64,000 bases of DNA from Nioella halotolerans (GTDB lineage: Bacteria; Pseudomonadota; Alphaproteobacteria; Rhodobacterales; Rhodobacteraceae): the NCBI GenBank assembly GCA_003428585.1, contig QVQC01000026.1, positions 62,001 to 126,000 of the forward strand. Direction: 5' to 3'. Each line of letters starts with the position of its first letter. The first letter of the stretch is position 1. The notes beneath the pieces were generated by a model. The model was not told where the DNA came from. It saw only the letters and a program-made list of their open reading frames with translations, and made no database searches. Shown here one piece after another: positions 17,934-26,139 of this stretch. A program made the translations under genes and the position numbers.

Positions 17934-19387
17934 TAGCCTGCGATCTCCCTCCAGCGGCGGCTGTCGCGGTAAAGAAGGATAAGCGCATCCTCCGGCCCCG
18001 CGCTGCCGGCATCGTAGGGCAAGGGTACATCGTCGCGCGCCGTCCATCCAGCGATGATCGGGTCGGTCCAGGCCCAGGCGGCCTCGACCTCGTCGCCACG
18101 CATGAACAGGGTCTGGTTGCCGCGGATCACGTCCATGATCAACCGCTCATAGGCGTCGGGAATGTCGGCGGCTTCCGGCCCGAGCGCCTCGGCAAAGCTC
18201 ATGTCCATCGGCACCTCGACCAGCCGCATGCCCCCCGGCCCCGGTTCCTTGATCGTCATGCGCAGGTCGATCCCCTCGTCGGGTTGCAGCCGGATGGTCA
18301 GGATGTTGGCGCGCGGATGCGCCGCCTCGGTAAAGATGTTGTGGGGCGGTTCCTTGAACTGCACCACGATTTCCGACATGCGCGCCTTCATCCGCTTGCC
18401 GGTGCGCAGGTAGAAGGGCGTGCCGTTCCAGCGCCAGTTCGACACATGCACCTTCATGGCAACGAAGCTTTCGGTCAGGCTGTCAGGATTGCCGGCATCG
18501 TCGCGGTAGCTGGCACCGCCCGGCCCGGCCTTGTATTGCCCGCGCACGATGTCGTCCGAATCCACCGGGTCGAGCGCGCGGATCACCTTGAGCTTTTCGT
18601 CGCGCACCGCGTTCGGTTCGAAATGCGCCGGTGGTTCCATCGCCGTGAGGCACAGAAGCTGCATCAGGTGGTTCTGAACCATGTCGCGCATCGCGCCGGA
18701 CCCGTCGTAATAGGCGCCGCGCCCCTCGACCCCCACGGTTTCGGCGACGGTGATCTGCACGTGGTCGATGTATTGCGCGTTCCACAGCGGCTCGAACAGC
18801 ATGTTGGCAAAGCGCACCGCCATCAGGTTCTGCACCGTTTCCTTGCCGAGGTAATGGTCGATGCGGTAGATCTGTGTCTCGTCGAAATGCGCGGCGAGCG
18901 TCGCGTTCAGCGCGCGCGCCGTGTCGAGATCGCGGCCGAAAGGTTTTTCCACCACGATCCGCGCCCCGTCGCGCGCGATTCCGTTGCCCTTCAACCGCTC
19001 TGCAATGGCCCCGAACAGGCTGGGCGCGACCGAGAAATAGAAGGCTTGCACGACGTTCTCGCGCATCCGGTCCTTCAGGGCCTGCCAGCCACCGGTGCCC
19101 ATCGCGTCGACCGTCACGTAGGAAAGACCGTCTAGGAACGCCGCAACCGTCTCGGGGTCGCACTTTTCGGCGGCCACGAATTCCGCGATCGCCTCGCGCA
19201 CGGTGGCGCGGAAAGACTCTGTCTCCTGATCGGTGCGCGCCGCGCCGATGATCCGTGCGCCCGGCGGCATCTGCCCGGCCCAGAACCGACGGTAGAGCCC
19301 CGGCAGGATCTTGCGCCGGGCCAGGTCGCCCGTGGCACCGAAGATCACCAGATCGAAATCTTCCACTGGAATGACACGCGCGACCAT
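17933..19387 (-). CDS. zwf: Glucose-6-phosphate dehydrogenase
   Basis: This 484-residue enzyme oxidises glucose-6-phosphate to the lactone with NAD(P). The Rossmann motif FGATGDLARRK is at the N-terminus and the catalytic RIDHYLGKE motif is intact. It is the first gene of zwf-pgl-pgi and commits glucose to the Entner-Doudoroff or pentose phosphate routes; edd and eda are not in the window. GGGGGA precedes the ATG at 19387. A LacI-type palindrome at 19443-19456, 55 bases upstream, may control the operon. Confidence 0.96.
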   Translation of the reverse strand: MVARVIPVEDFDLVIFGATGDLARRKILPGLYRRFWAGQMPPGARIIGAARTDQETESFRATVREAIAEFVAAEKCDPETVAAFLDGLSYVTVDAMGTGGWQALKDRMRENVVQAFYFSVAPSLFGAIAERLKGNGIARDGARIVVEKPFGRDLDTARALNATLAAHFDETQIYRIDHYLGKETVQNLMAVRFANMLFEPLWNAQYIDHVQITVAETVGVEGRGAYYDGSGAMRDMVQNHLMQLLCLTAMEPPAHFEPNAVRDEKLKVIRALDPVDSDDIVRGQYKAGPGGASYRDDAGNPDSLTESFVAMKVHVSNWRWNGTPFYLRTGKRMKARMSEIVVQFKEPPHNIFTEAAHPRANILTIRLQPDEGIDLRMTIKEPGPGGMRLVEVPMDMSFAEALGPEAADIPDAYERLIMDVIRGNQTLFMRGDEVEAAWAWTDPIIAGWTARDDVPLPYDAGSAGPEDALILLYRDSRRWREIAG

Positions 19388-19442
19388 GCGGTCCCCCTTT
19401 GACAGCGCGGCGATGGTGGTGCCGCTCGTTTCTCAGTGCTTA

Positions 19443-19456
19443 TGTTAGCGCTATCA
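19443..19456. promoter_or_regulatory. LacI-family-like operator upstream of zwf
   Basis: TGTTAGC-GCTATCA is an inverted repeat with one mismatched pair and a central CG, the typical architecture of LacI-family operators. It lies in the 212-bp gap between zwf and the divergent radical SAM gene, close to where a zwf promoter should be. No regulator gene is nearby, so the cognate protein is unknown. Confidence 0.4.
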
Positions 19457-19599
19457 GACGCTTTCGGGCCCCGAGTACACCGATCACCCTGTCACGTCCA
19501 GCCTGTCTGCGGAAGATCACAATGGCGTTGGCAGCGGTGATCGGGGTTTTCTTGCCTGTGCCCGGGCTTTAGCCATTGGGCAAACGTCAGGAGGCAGCC

Positions 19600-20541
19600 A
19601 TGAAAGATACGCGCGACGGGCATAAATTCAGCGACCCGCAAGTGACCGGTACCGGTGAGCCGCGCGCGACGGTCGCGCTGAGCGATCCGCAAACGCTGTG
19701 GTTCAATACCGGGACGCTGTGCAATATCGAATGCGCCAATTGCTACATCTTCTCGAGTCCGACCAATGATGCGCTGGTTTACCTGACCGCGGCGGAGGTG
19801 TCGGACTTCCTGGACCAGTTGGAGGCGCGGCAATGGGGCGCCGGCGAGATCGGCTTCACCGGCGGCGAGCCTTTCATGAACCCGGAGATGATCGCCATGG
19901 CCGAGGCGGCGCTGTCGCGTGGCTATGATGTTTTGATCCTGACCAATGCGATGCGCCCGATGATGCGCCCGGCGATGCGCGCGGGTTTGGCGCGGCTTCA
20001 GGCCGCCCATCCGGGCAAGATGACACTGCGCGTGTCCCTCGACCACTGGTCGAAGGCGCATCACGACGCGGAACGCGGCGCCGGCAGCTACGACACGACG
20101 CTTGGAGGCATGGACTGGCTGCGCGAGTCCGGGATGAAGATGACCGTGGCGGCGCGCACCCTGTGGGGCGAAAGCGACGCGGCGGCGCGCGCCGATTTTG
20201 CCCGGCTGTTCGAGGAACGCGGCTACGCGATCGACGCAACGGACCCGGCCGCGCTGGTGCTGTTTCCCGAAATGGACGAAAGCGTGGACGTGCCCGAGAT
20301 CACCACCGGCTGCTGGGATATCCTCGGCAAGTCGCCCGACAGCGTGATGTGCGCCTCCTCGCGCATGGTGGTCAAACGAAAGGGGGCCGCGCGGCCCAGC
20401 GTTCTGGCCTGCACGCTACTGGCCTATGACGAGGCGTTCGAACTGGGCGAGACATTGGCCGAAGCGGAGGGCGACGTGGCGCTGAACCATCCCCATTGCG
20501 CGAAATTCTGCGTCCTCGGTGGGGCAAGCTGTTCGGGTTGA
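19600..20541 (+). CDS. Radical SAM protein with C-terminal cysteine cluster
   Basis: This 313-residue protein carries the CxxxCxxC motif that binds the SAM-cleaving 4Fe-4S cluster (Cys41, Cys45, Cys48 in CNIECANC) and the GGEPF motif. Additional cysteines follow (TTGCWDI, VMCASS, LACTLL and the end HCAKFCVLGGASCSG), resembling an auxiliary Fe-S domain of the SPASM/Twitch kind. Such domains are common in peptide- or protein-modifying enzymes. No precursor peptide gene or partner is visible; the downstream gene is a PqiA-like membrane protein. The ATG at 19600 has an excellent AGGAGG site. Reaction unknown. Confidence 0.85.
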   Translation: MKDTRDGHKFSDPQVTGTGEPRATVALSDPQTLWFNTGTLCNIECANCYIFSSPTNDALVYLTAAEVSDFLDQLEARQWGAGEIGFTGGEPFMNPEMIAMAEAALSRGYDVLILTNAMRPMMRPAMRAGLARLQAAHPGKMTLRVSLDHWSKAHHDAERGAGSYDTTLGGMDWLRESGMKMTVAARTLWGESDAAARADFARLFEERGYAIDATDPAALVLFPEMDESVDVPEITTGCWDILGKSPDSVMCASSRMVVKRKGAARPSVLACTLLAYDEAFELGETLAEAEGDVALNHPHCAKFCVLGGASCSG

Positions 20542-20581
20542 GGCTTGCCTTGCGCGGCGATCCGGCGCATCTGCCTGACCC

Positions 20582-21040
20582 ATGTTGCGCCCTGCCCTGA
20601 CCCTCCTGAACCTGTCGCTTTTCGTGCTGTTCCCGTTGGCATGGATCGCGCCCCTGATGCGGGCGGGGCTTTTGCCGCTGTTCGGCCTCTCGGAAATCTC
20701 GGTCCTGTCCGGCATTCTCGCCCTCTGGCAAGAGGACGCGCCACTGGCCATCGCGGTGGCGCTGTTTGCCATCGTCGCGCCGATCCTCAAAACCGCGGGG
20801 CTGGCGCTGATCCATCTGCGCCTGACCGACAACCGGTTGCTTGGCCCGCTTACCGCGCTTGGCAAGCTGGCCATGGCCGATGTGTTCCTCGTCGCCATCT
20901 ACATCACCCTCGCGCGCGGTGTCGGGGTCGGCCGGGTGGAAACCGCCTGGGGATTGTGGCTGTTCACCGGCTGCGTGGTGGCCTCTTTCGTGATCAGCCT
21001 TGCCACCTCGGCACTGGCCAAGCGTGGGGCCTTGGGCTAA
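20582..21040 (+). CDS. Paraquat-inducible protein A family membrane protein
   Basis: This 152-residue integral membrane protein has about four hydrophobic segments and the PqiA-type stretches LPLFGLSEISVLSGI and LGKLAMADVFLVA. Canonical PqiA proteins have two such domains and act with MCE-type lipid transporters in the envelope; this one has a single domain and no pqiB partner nearby. It sits 40 bp after the radical SAM gene and ten bases before radA, so cotranscription with radA is likely. Confidence 0.75.
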   Translation: MLRPALTLLNLSLFVLFPLAWIAPLMRAGLLPLFGLSEISVLSGILALWQEDAPLAIAVALFAIVAPILKTAGLALIHLRLTDNRLLGPLTALGKLAMADVFLVAIYITLARGVGVGRVETAWGLWLFTGCVVASFVISLATSALAKRGALG

Positions 21041-21049
21041 GCCCGCGCC

Positions 21050-22417
21050 ATGGCCAAGCCCGTCACCCTCTTCGTCTGCTCCGCCTGCGGCGCCACCCAC
21101 AAGAAATGGGCCGGGCGCTGCGATGCCTGCGGCGAATGGAACACGATCCACGAGGAAAAACCGCTGTCCGCCGGCCCCGGCGGCAAGGGGCTGGGGGCCG
21201 TGAAGGGCAAGGGCATGGCGCTGACCGACCTTGCCACGGAAGAACGCCCGCCAGAGCGCGACGGATCGGGCATCGCGGAACTTGACCGGGTGCTGGGTGG
21301 CGGCCTTGTCGGGGCCTCGGCGACGCTGGTCGGGGGCGATCCCGGAATCGGCAAATCGACCCTGATGCTGCAGGCGGCGGCCAGTTTCGCGCGCGCCGGC
21401 CTCTCGGTCATCTATGTCTCGGGGGAGGAGGCGACGGCGCAGGTGCGCATGCGCGCGCAGCGGCTGGGGCTGGCCGACAGCCCGGTGAAACTGGCGGCGG
21501 AGACCAATCTGCGCGACATCCTGACAACGCTCGACACCGAACGCCCCGACCTCGTGGTGATCGACTCGGTGCAGACCATGTGGCTCGATACCGTCGAAAG
21601 CGCGCCGGGCTCTGTCAGCCAGGTCCGCGCCACGGCGCATGAACTGGTGAGTTTCGCCAAGAAGAAAGGCGTCAGCGTCATGCTGGTCGGCCACGTCACC
21701 AAGGAGGGCCAGATCGCCGGCCCCCGCGTGGTGGAACACATGGTGGACACGGTGCTCTATTTCGAGGGCGAGCGCGGCCACCAGTTCCGCATTCTGCGCA
21801 GCGTCAAGAACCGCTTTGGCCCGGCGGATGAAATCGGCGTTTTCGAGATGACGGGCGGCGGCCTGTCGGAAGTGCCCAACCCCTCGGCCCTGTTCCTGTC
21901 GGACCGCAACGAACGCGCGCCCGGATCGGTCGTCTTCGCCGGGATCGAAGGCACACGCCCCGTGTTGGTCGAGGTGCAGGCACTGGTCGCGCCCTCCTCC
22001 CTGTCGCAGCCGCGCCGCGCGGTGGTGGGATGGGATGGCAGCCGGCTGTCGATGATCCTTGCGGTGCTGGAGGCGCGGGTGGGGATCAGCTTCCAGGGGC
22101 TCGATGTTTACCTCAACATCGCCGGCGGCATGCGCATTTCGGAGCCTGCCGCCGACCTCGCCGTGGCGGCGGCGCTTTTGTCGGCGCGCGAGGATACCGC
22201 CCTGCCCGCAACATGCGTGGTTTTCGGCGAATTGAGCCTGTCGGGCGCGCTGCGTCCGGTGGCACAGGCCGAAAACAGGTTGAAAGAGGCCCGAAAACTT
22301 GGTTTCTCATCCGCGATTGCGCCGGAGGGATGCAAGATCACCGACGGGTCTGATATGGAGTTGACCCTGATGCCGGACCTGACCCGGTTCACCGGCGACA
22401 TTTTCGGCGCGGGCTGA
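21050..22417 (+). CDS. radA: DNA repair protein RadA
   Basis: This 455-residue RecA-like ATPase promotes branch migration of recombination intermediates. It has an N-terminal zinc finger (Cys10, Cys13, Cys24, Cys27), Walker A GGDPGIGKST, the RadA-specific KNRFG motif and a C-terminal Lon-protease-like domain (LNIAGGMRISEPAADLAVAAA). Length is typical. It is followed by cvpA and then purF on the same strand. No SOS box is visible immediately upstream. Confidence 0.96.
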   Translation: MAKPVTLFVCSACGATHKKWAGRCDACGEWNTIHEEKPLSAGPGGKGLGAVKGKGMALTDLATEERPPERDGSGIAELDRVLGGGLVGASATLVGGDPGIGKSTLMLQAAASFARAGLSVIYVSGEEATAQVRMRAQRLGLADSPVKLAAETNLRDILTTLDTERPDLVVIDSVQTMWLDTVESAPGSVSQVRATAHELVSFAKKKGVSVMLVGHVTKEGQIAGPRVVEHMVDTVLYFEGERGHQFRILRSVKNRFGPADEIGVFEMTGGGLSEVPNPSALFLSDRNERAPGSVVFAGIEGTRPVLVEVQALVAPSSLSQPRRAVVGWDGSRLSMILAVLEARVGISFQGLDVYLNIAGGMRISEPAADLAVAAALLSAREDTALPATCVVFGELSLSGALRPVAQAENRLKEARKLGFSSAIAPEGCKITDGSDMELTLMPDLTRFTGDIFGAG

Positions 22418-22444
22418 CCCGCCACGAGGGAGACGAGAGACGCA

Positions 22445-23008
22445 ATGGACGGTTTTACCCTTTTCGACGCGGTGGTGGCCGGCGTCATCGTCATATCCGC
22501 CATCCTCGCCTATGCGCGCGGTTTCGTGCGCGAAACGTTGTCCATCGCGGGGTGGATCGTGGCCGCCATCGTGGCCTTCCTCTTTGCGCCACGCGCCCGC
22601 GACCTGATGTTCGAGGTGCCTTATCTGGGCGATTTTCTCAACGGCTCGTGCGAATTGGCCGTGATCGCCGCCTTCGCCGCCGTCTTTGCCATCGCGCTTG
22701 TGGTGATCTCGCTCTTCACGCCGCTGTTCTCCTCCGCCGTGCAACGCTCCGCCATCGGCGGGATCGATGCCGGGCTGGGCTTCCTCTTCGGGGTCGCGCG
22801 GGGCGTGTTGCTGGTTGTCGTGGCGCTCATCGCCTACGAGCGCGTGGTCGGCGACGAGCCGATCGCGATGATCTCCGACAGCCGCTCGGCGGTGGTGTTC
22901 GATTCAATGCAAGGACAGCTGGAAAGCCAGATCCCCGATGACGCGCCGGGCTGGATCGTGCAACGCTACGAGGAACTGGTGGGCAGTTGCGGCGCCGTTG
23001 GCCAGTAA
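22445..23008 (+). CDS. cvpA: CvpA family protein
   Basis: This 187-residue inner-membrane protein has four hydrophobic segments, beginning with FDAVVAGVIVISAILAYARG, and the family-typical GFVRE following it. CvpA was first linked to colicin V export and purF in E. coli, and in other bacteria to envelope stress tolerance. Here it also precedes purF, a widely conserved arrangement. It lies 27 bases after radA. The C-terminal region is soluble and acidic. Confidence 0.85.
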   Translation: MDGFTLFDAVVAGVIVISAILAYARGFVRETLSIAGWIVAAIVAFLFAPRARDLMFEVPYLGDFLNGSCELAVIAAFAAVFAIALVVISLFTPLFSSAVQRSAIGGIDAGLGFLFGVARGVLLVVVALIAYERVVGDEPIAMISDSRSAVVFDSMQGQLESQIPDDAPGWIVQRYEELVGSCGAVGQ

Positions 23009-23033
23009 TCGGGCAGGGCCGGTCACCATTGGA

Positions 23034-23051
23034 CTGTCACATGACTGTCAC
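23034..23051 (+). promoter_or_regulatory. PHO-box-like direct repeat upstream of purF
   Basis: Two identical heptamers, CTGTCAC ATGA CTGTCAC, are spaced by four bases, giving the 11-bp periodicity of the PhoB-binding PHO box (CTGTCAT-N4-CTGTCAT). It lies in the cvpA-purF gap, 67 bases before the purF start, followed by a possible -10 element (TCTATA at 23075-23080). The distance to that -10 is longer than in classical Pho promoters, so activity is uncertain. Confidence 0.4.
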
Positions 23052-23118
23052 GGGTGACTCTGCCAAGGCAGGGGTCTATACGGGCGCTTGAATCGGTTGA
23101 CCGCGGAGCCCCCTACCC

Positions 23119-24594
23119 ATGCGTGACCTCGACGAACCCTTCCTGAGCCACCCGTTCGATGACGACAAGCTCAAGGAAGAGTGCGGTGTCTTCGGCGTGA
23201 TCGGCGTTGCCGACGCGGCGAATTTCGTGGCCCTCGGGCTGCACGCCTTGCAACATCGCGGGCAGGAGGCCGGCGGCATCGTTGCCTATGACCCGGAACA
23301 GGGGTTCAACTCTGCCCGGCGTTTCGGCTACGTGCGCGACACCTTCACCTCGGCGGGGGTGATGAAGACCCTGCCGGGCCCGCTGGCCATCGGCCATGTG
23401 CGCTATTCCACCGCCGGATCGAAGGGCAACACGGCGATCCGCGACGTGCAGCCCTTTTTCGGCGAGTTTGCCATGGGCGGCGCCGCGATCGCCCATAACG
23501 GCAACATCGTGAACGCAGAGGAATTGCGCCGCGAGTTGATCGAGCGCGGCTCGATCTTCCAGAGCAGTAGCGACAGCGAATGCATCATCCACCTGATGGC
23601 GCGCAGCTACCAGAAGACCATCCCCGAACGGATGAAGGATGCGCTGCGCCGGGTCGAGGGGGCGTTTTCCGTCGTCGCCATGACCCGCACGAAGCTGATC
23701 GGCGTGCGCGACCCGCTTGGCGTGCGGCCACTGGTGCTTGGCCGCGTCGGCGATGGCTGGTGCCTGAGTTCGGAAACCTGCGCGCTCGATATCATCGGCG
23801 CCGAGTTCCTGCGCGAGGTGGAGCCCGGCGAAATGGTGGTGATCACCGAGGCCGGCGTTGAAAGCTTCCACCCGTTCGAACGACAGAAATCGCGCTTCTG
23901 CATCTTCGAACATGTCTATTTCTCGCGCCCCGACAGCATTCTTGGCGGGCGCTCCGTCTACGAAACGCGCGAGGCGATCGGCCGCGAACTGGCCAAGGAG
24001 GCGCCGGTCGAGGCCGATCTCGTCTGCCCCGTCCCCGACAGCGGCACACCGGCGGCGATCGGCTACAGCCTTGAATCCGGCATCCCCTACGCGATGGGGA
24101 TCATCCGCAACCAGTATATGGGCCGCACCTTCATCGAGCCGACCGAGCAGATCCGCAACATGGGCGTGCGCCTCAAGCTCAACGTCAACCGTGCCCTGAT
24201 CGCGGGCAAGCGGGTGATCCTTGTGGATGACAGCGTGGTGCGCGGCACCACCAGCCGCAAGATCAAGGAGATGATCCTTGATGCCGGCGCGGCGGAGGTG
24301 CATTTCCGCATCGCCAGCCCGCCCACCGCGTGGCCCTGCTTTTACGGGGTCGACACGCCGCAACGCGAAAAGCTCCTCGCCGCCGGGATGAGCGAGGAGG
24401 AAATGCGTGCCCACCTGAACGTGGACAGCCTGCGCTTCATCTCGCTCGACGGGCTCTACCGTGCCGTGGGCGAGTCCGAAGGGCGCAACAATTCGTGCCC
24501 GCAATATTGTGATGCCTGTTTCTCGGGCGATTACCCGATCAAACCCACCGACGTTGTGCGTTCGGGCAAGCTATCGCTCAAGGAACATGCCTGA
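23119..24594 (+). CDS. purF: Amidophosphoribosyltransferase
   Basis: This 491-residue enzyme makes phosphoribosylamine from PRPP and glutamine, the first step of purine synthesis. The glutaminase nucleophile is Cys22 (EECGVFG), so a 21-residue propeptide must be cleaved, as in the Bacillus-type enzyme. The cysteines in FCIFEHVYF and CPQYCDACF are the expected ligands of the structural 4Fe-4S cluster of that type. The PRPP loop is VILVDDSVVRGTT. The stop overlaps the DUF1284 gene by eight bases. A PHO-box-like repeat lies upstream. Confidence 0.96.
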   Translation: MRDLDEPFLSHPFDDDKLKEECGVFGVIGVADAANFVALGLHALQHRGQEAGGIVAYDPEQGFNSARRFGYVRDTFTSAGVMKTLPGPLAIGHVRYSTAGSKGNTAIRDVQPFFGEFAMGGAAIAHNGNIVNAEELRRELIERGSIFQSSSDSECIIHLMARSYQKTIPERMKDALRRVEGAFSVVAMTRTKLIGVRDPLGVRPLVLGRVGDGWCLSSETCALDIIGAEFLREVEPGEMVVITEAGVESFHPFERQKSRFCIFEHVYFSRPDSILGGRSVYETREAIGRELAKEAPVEADLVCPVPDSGTPAAIGYSLESGIPYAMGIIRNQYMGRTFIEPTEQIRNMGVRLKLNVNRALIAGKRVILVDDSVVRGTTSRKIKEMILDAGAAEVHFRIASPPTAWPCFYGVDTPQREKLLAAGMSEEEMRAHLNVDSLRFISLDGLYRAVGESEGRNNSCPQYCDACFSGDYPIKPTDVVRSGKLSLKEHA

Positions 24595-25015
24595 GGCGCC
24601 AGACCTCACCTTTCGGCCGCATCATGTCCTGTGTGCCCTCGGGTTTCAGGGCAATGGCTATTCCGACAGGTTTACCGCCAACATGGCGCGGATTGTCGAC
24701 AATCGGCTACGTGCGCCGGGGGGCGACGCGGTGATGATCCGGATCATCGGCGAGACGGATGACATCTGTGGCCCCTGCCCCAAGCGGCGGGGCCGGCTCT
24801 GCACCAGCCAGGCGCGGATCGACAGGCTGGACCGGGCGCACGCGGCTGCACTGCGGCTGAAACCGGACGAGCATCTGAGCTGGGGCGCGGCGAAGGCGCG
24901 GATCCGCGCGCGCGTGCCCCCCGGCAGCCTCGCAACGCTTTGTGCCGGGTGCCAATGGCGCGAGCTCGGGTTCTGCGAGACGGCGCTGCAACGATTGCAC
25001 GCCGGGATGGACTGA
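24587..25015 (+). CDS. DUF1284 domain-containing protein
   Basis: This 142-residue protein has the DUF1284 opening FRPHHVLCALGFQGNGYS and eight cysteines arranged as CGPCPKRRGRLC and CAGCQWRELGFC, suggesting iron-sulfur or zinc binding. Its function is unknown. The ATG at 24587 lies within the end of purF (overlap 24587-24594), so expression is translationally coupled to PurF, itself an Fe-S enzyme. Upstream in-frame codons are antisense-like and lie inside purF. Confidence 0.8.
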   Translation: MPEAPDLTFRPHHVLCALGFQGNGYSDRFTANMARIVDNRLRAPGGDAVMIRIIGETDDICGPCPKRRGRLCTSQARIDRLDRAHAAALRLKPDEHLSWGAAKARIRARVPPGSLATLCAGCQWRELGFCETALQRLHAGMD

Positions 25016-25412
25016 TCCCCCGCGAGTCGGGGCCGGGTCGAGGGGCGCAACAGCGACAGGACAGGACTCCGCCCGTTCGGCGTTCCGCCCGTCCACCGGA
25101 CGGTCGGTCCAGCGAAGCTGGAAACACGCCTCACCTTGACGCGGCCGCGACTCGCACAAAGCCTCGGAACGGGCCTGTTGGCGGGACCACCCCGGCAACA
25201 GGACCTCTCAGCAGAGGGGCACCAACCTTTCAATCCGCACTGCGCGACGGTCGATGCCCCCCGTTTACCCGATATCCCGTGGCAACGCGGGCCGACGAGG
25301 CCCCCGCGAAAGCGGGGGGGGAGGCGGCCGCCCCCCGGTCGACGCCGCAAGGCGGCGAAACGAAAACGCCGCCCCCGAGGACGGCGTTTCCCTTCTAGCA
25401 TTGAAGCCCGGC
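25016..25412. other. 397-bp intergenic region dense in hairpins; possible structured RNA
   Basis: No convincing protein gene lies here. Hairpins readable on the plus strand: CCGTCC-acc-GGACGG (25089-25103) and CCAGC-gaa-GCTGG (25109-25121), enclosed by GGCGT (25079-25083) and ACGCC (25126-25130) as a three-way junction; CCTGTTG/CAACAGG (25174-25180, 25196-25202) with an inner CGGG/CCCG; CCTCT-cagc-AGAGG (25204-25217); GGGGCA/TGCCCC (25216-25221, 25255-25260); CCCCCGC-GAAA-GCGGGGG (25301-25318); CGCC-GCAA-GGCG (25343-25354). The GNRA-type loops favour the plus strand. I find no hallmark of RNase P RNA, tmRNA, SRP RNA or a known riboswitch. Confidence 0.5.
25358..25389 (-). terminator. Intrinsic terminator of bioY
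   Basis: On the minus strand the stem AAACGCCG / CGGCGTTT with a 10-base loop is followed by TTTTCGTTT, starting 23 bases after the bioY stop. The plus-strand version is followed only by CCCTTCT, so it may also weakly stop a plus-strand transcript from the structured region. Confidence 0.65.
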
Positions 25413-26009
25413 TCAGGTGCGCGACAGCGCCTTCCAGCCCCCGGTGACCATTAGCGCCACGATCACCGCCTTGACGACATCGCCCAGAAGGAACGGCGCC
25501 ATGAAATGCGCCCAGTAGAAGCTGGCCTCCTGTGCGATCCAGCCGCCGTCGATCCCGAAACCGCCGGCGATCAGCGCCGGCCAGGCAAGGCCGGGAATGT
25601 AGAGGGCTGCGGAAATCAGCAGCGCCGACAGCGCCGTGCCGACCGGCCCGCGCGCCAGACCACGTTCGGCGGCGACCCCGGCGGCCCAGGCCATGGCGAC
25701 GAACCCGAAGAGGAACCCGGCGGTCGGCCCGGCGAAGGCCACCCCGTTCATGGCATTGGCAAAGACCGGCAGGCCCATCGCGCCCTCGGCGAGGTAGGCC
25801 AGCAGCGTCGCGGCGCCAAGACGCGACCCGTAGGCGAAGCCCACCATCAGGATGGCCAACGTCTGCAGGGTCATCGGCACCGGCAACATGGGCACCGAGA
25901 TCTGGGCGGCAACGGCGATGAAGGCCGATCCGGCCAGCACCAGCATCGCCTTGCGGGCAAGGCCCCCGGTGCCGATCGCTGCCTGGCTCAGGGTCATTTC
26001 GCGGCTCAT
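25413..26009 (-). CDS. bioY: Biotin transporter BioY
   Basis: This 198-residue membrane protein is the substrate-binding S component for biotin of the energy-coupling-factor transporters. It has about six hydrophobic segments; QISVPMLPVPMTLQTLAILM and the GLPVFAN stretch are BioY hallmarks. No bioM or bioN is adjacent; solitary BioY proteins are known to work alone or with a shared module. The start at 26009 has AAGGAG at good distance. The reading frame extends far upstream but that part is antisense to the SDR gene. Confidence 0.92.
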   Translation of the reverse strand: MSREMTLSQAAIGTGGLARKAMLVLAGSAFIAVAAQISVPMLPVPMTLQTLAILMVGFAYGSRLGAATLLAYLAEGAMGLPVFANAMNGVAFAGPTAGFLFGFVAMAWAAGVAAERGLARGPVGTALSALLISAALYIPGLAWPALIAGGFGIDGGWIAQEASFYWAHFMAPFLLGDVVKAVIVALMVTGGWKALSRT

Positions 26010-26139
26010 ACGCGTCTCCTTCGTGAATGCATGGTTTCCCCTTTGACGGGTGTTGTCCCCGTCGGCACGGGCAAAGTCAAGCCGTGATGCGTGGCGCGGG
26101 GCCTTGCCAAGGCGGCGGTTTCGGGCCATCACGCGCGCC

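Noticed and set aside
25016..25412. RNase P RNA, tmRNA or SRP RNA in the structured gap
   Set aside because: The conserved GAGGAAAGTCC, tag-peptide and GGAAGGAAGCAGCC-like elements are absent on both strands.
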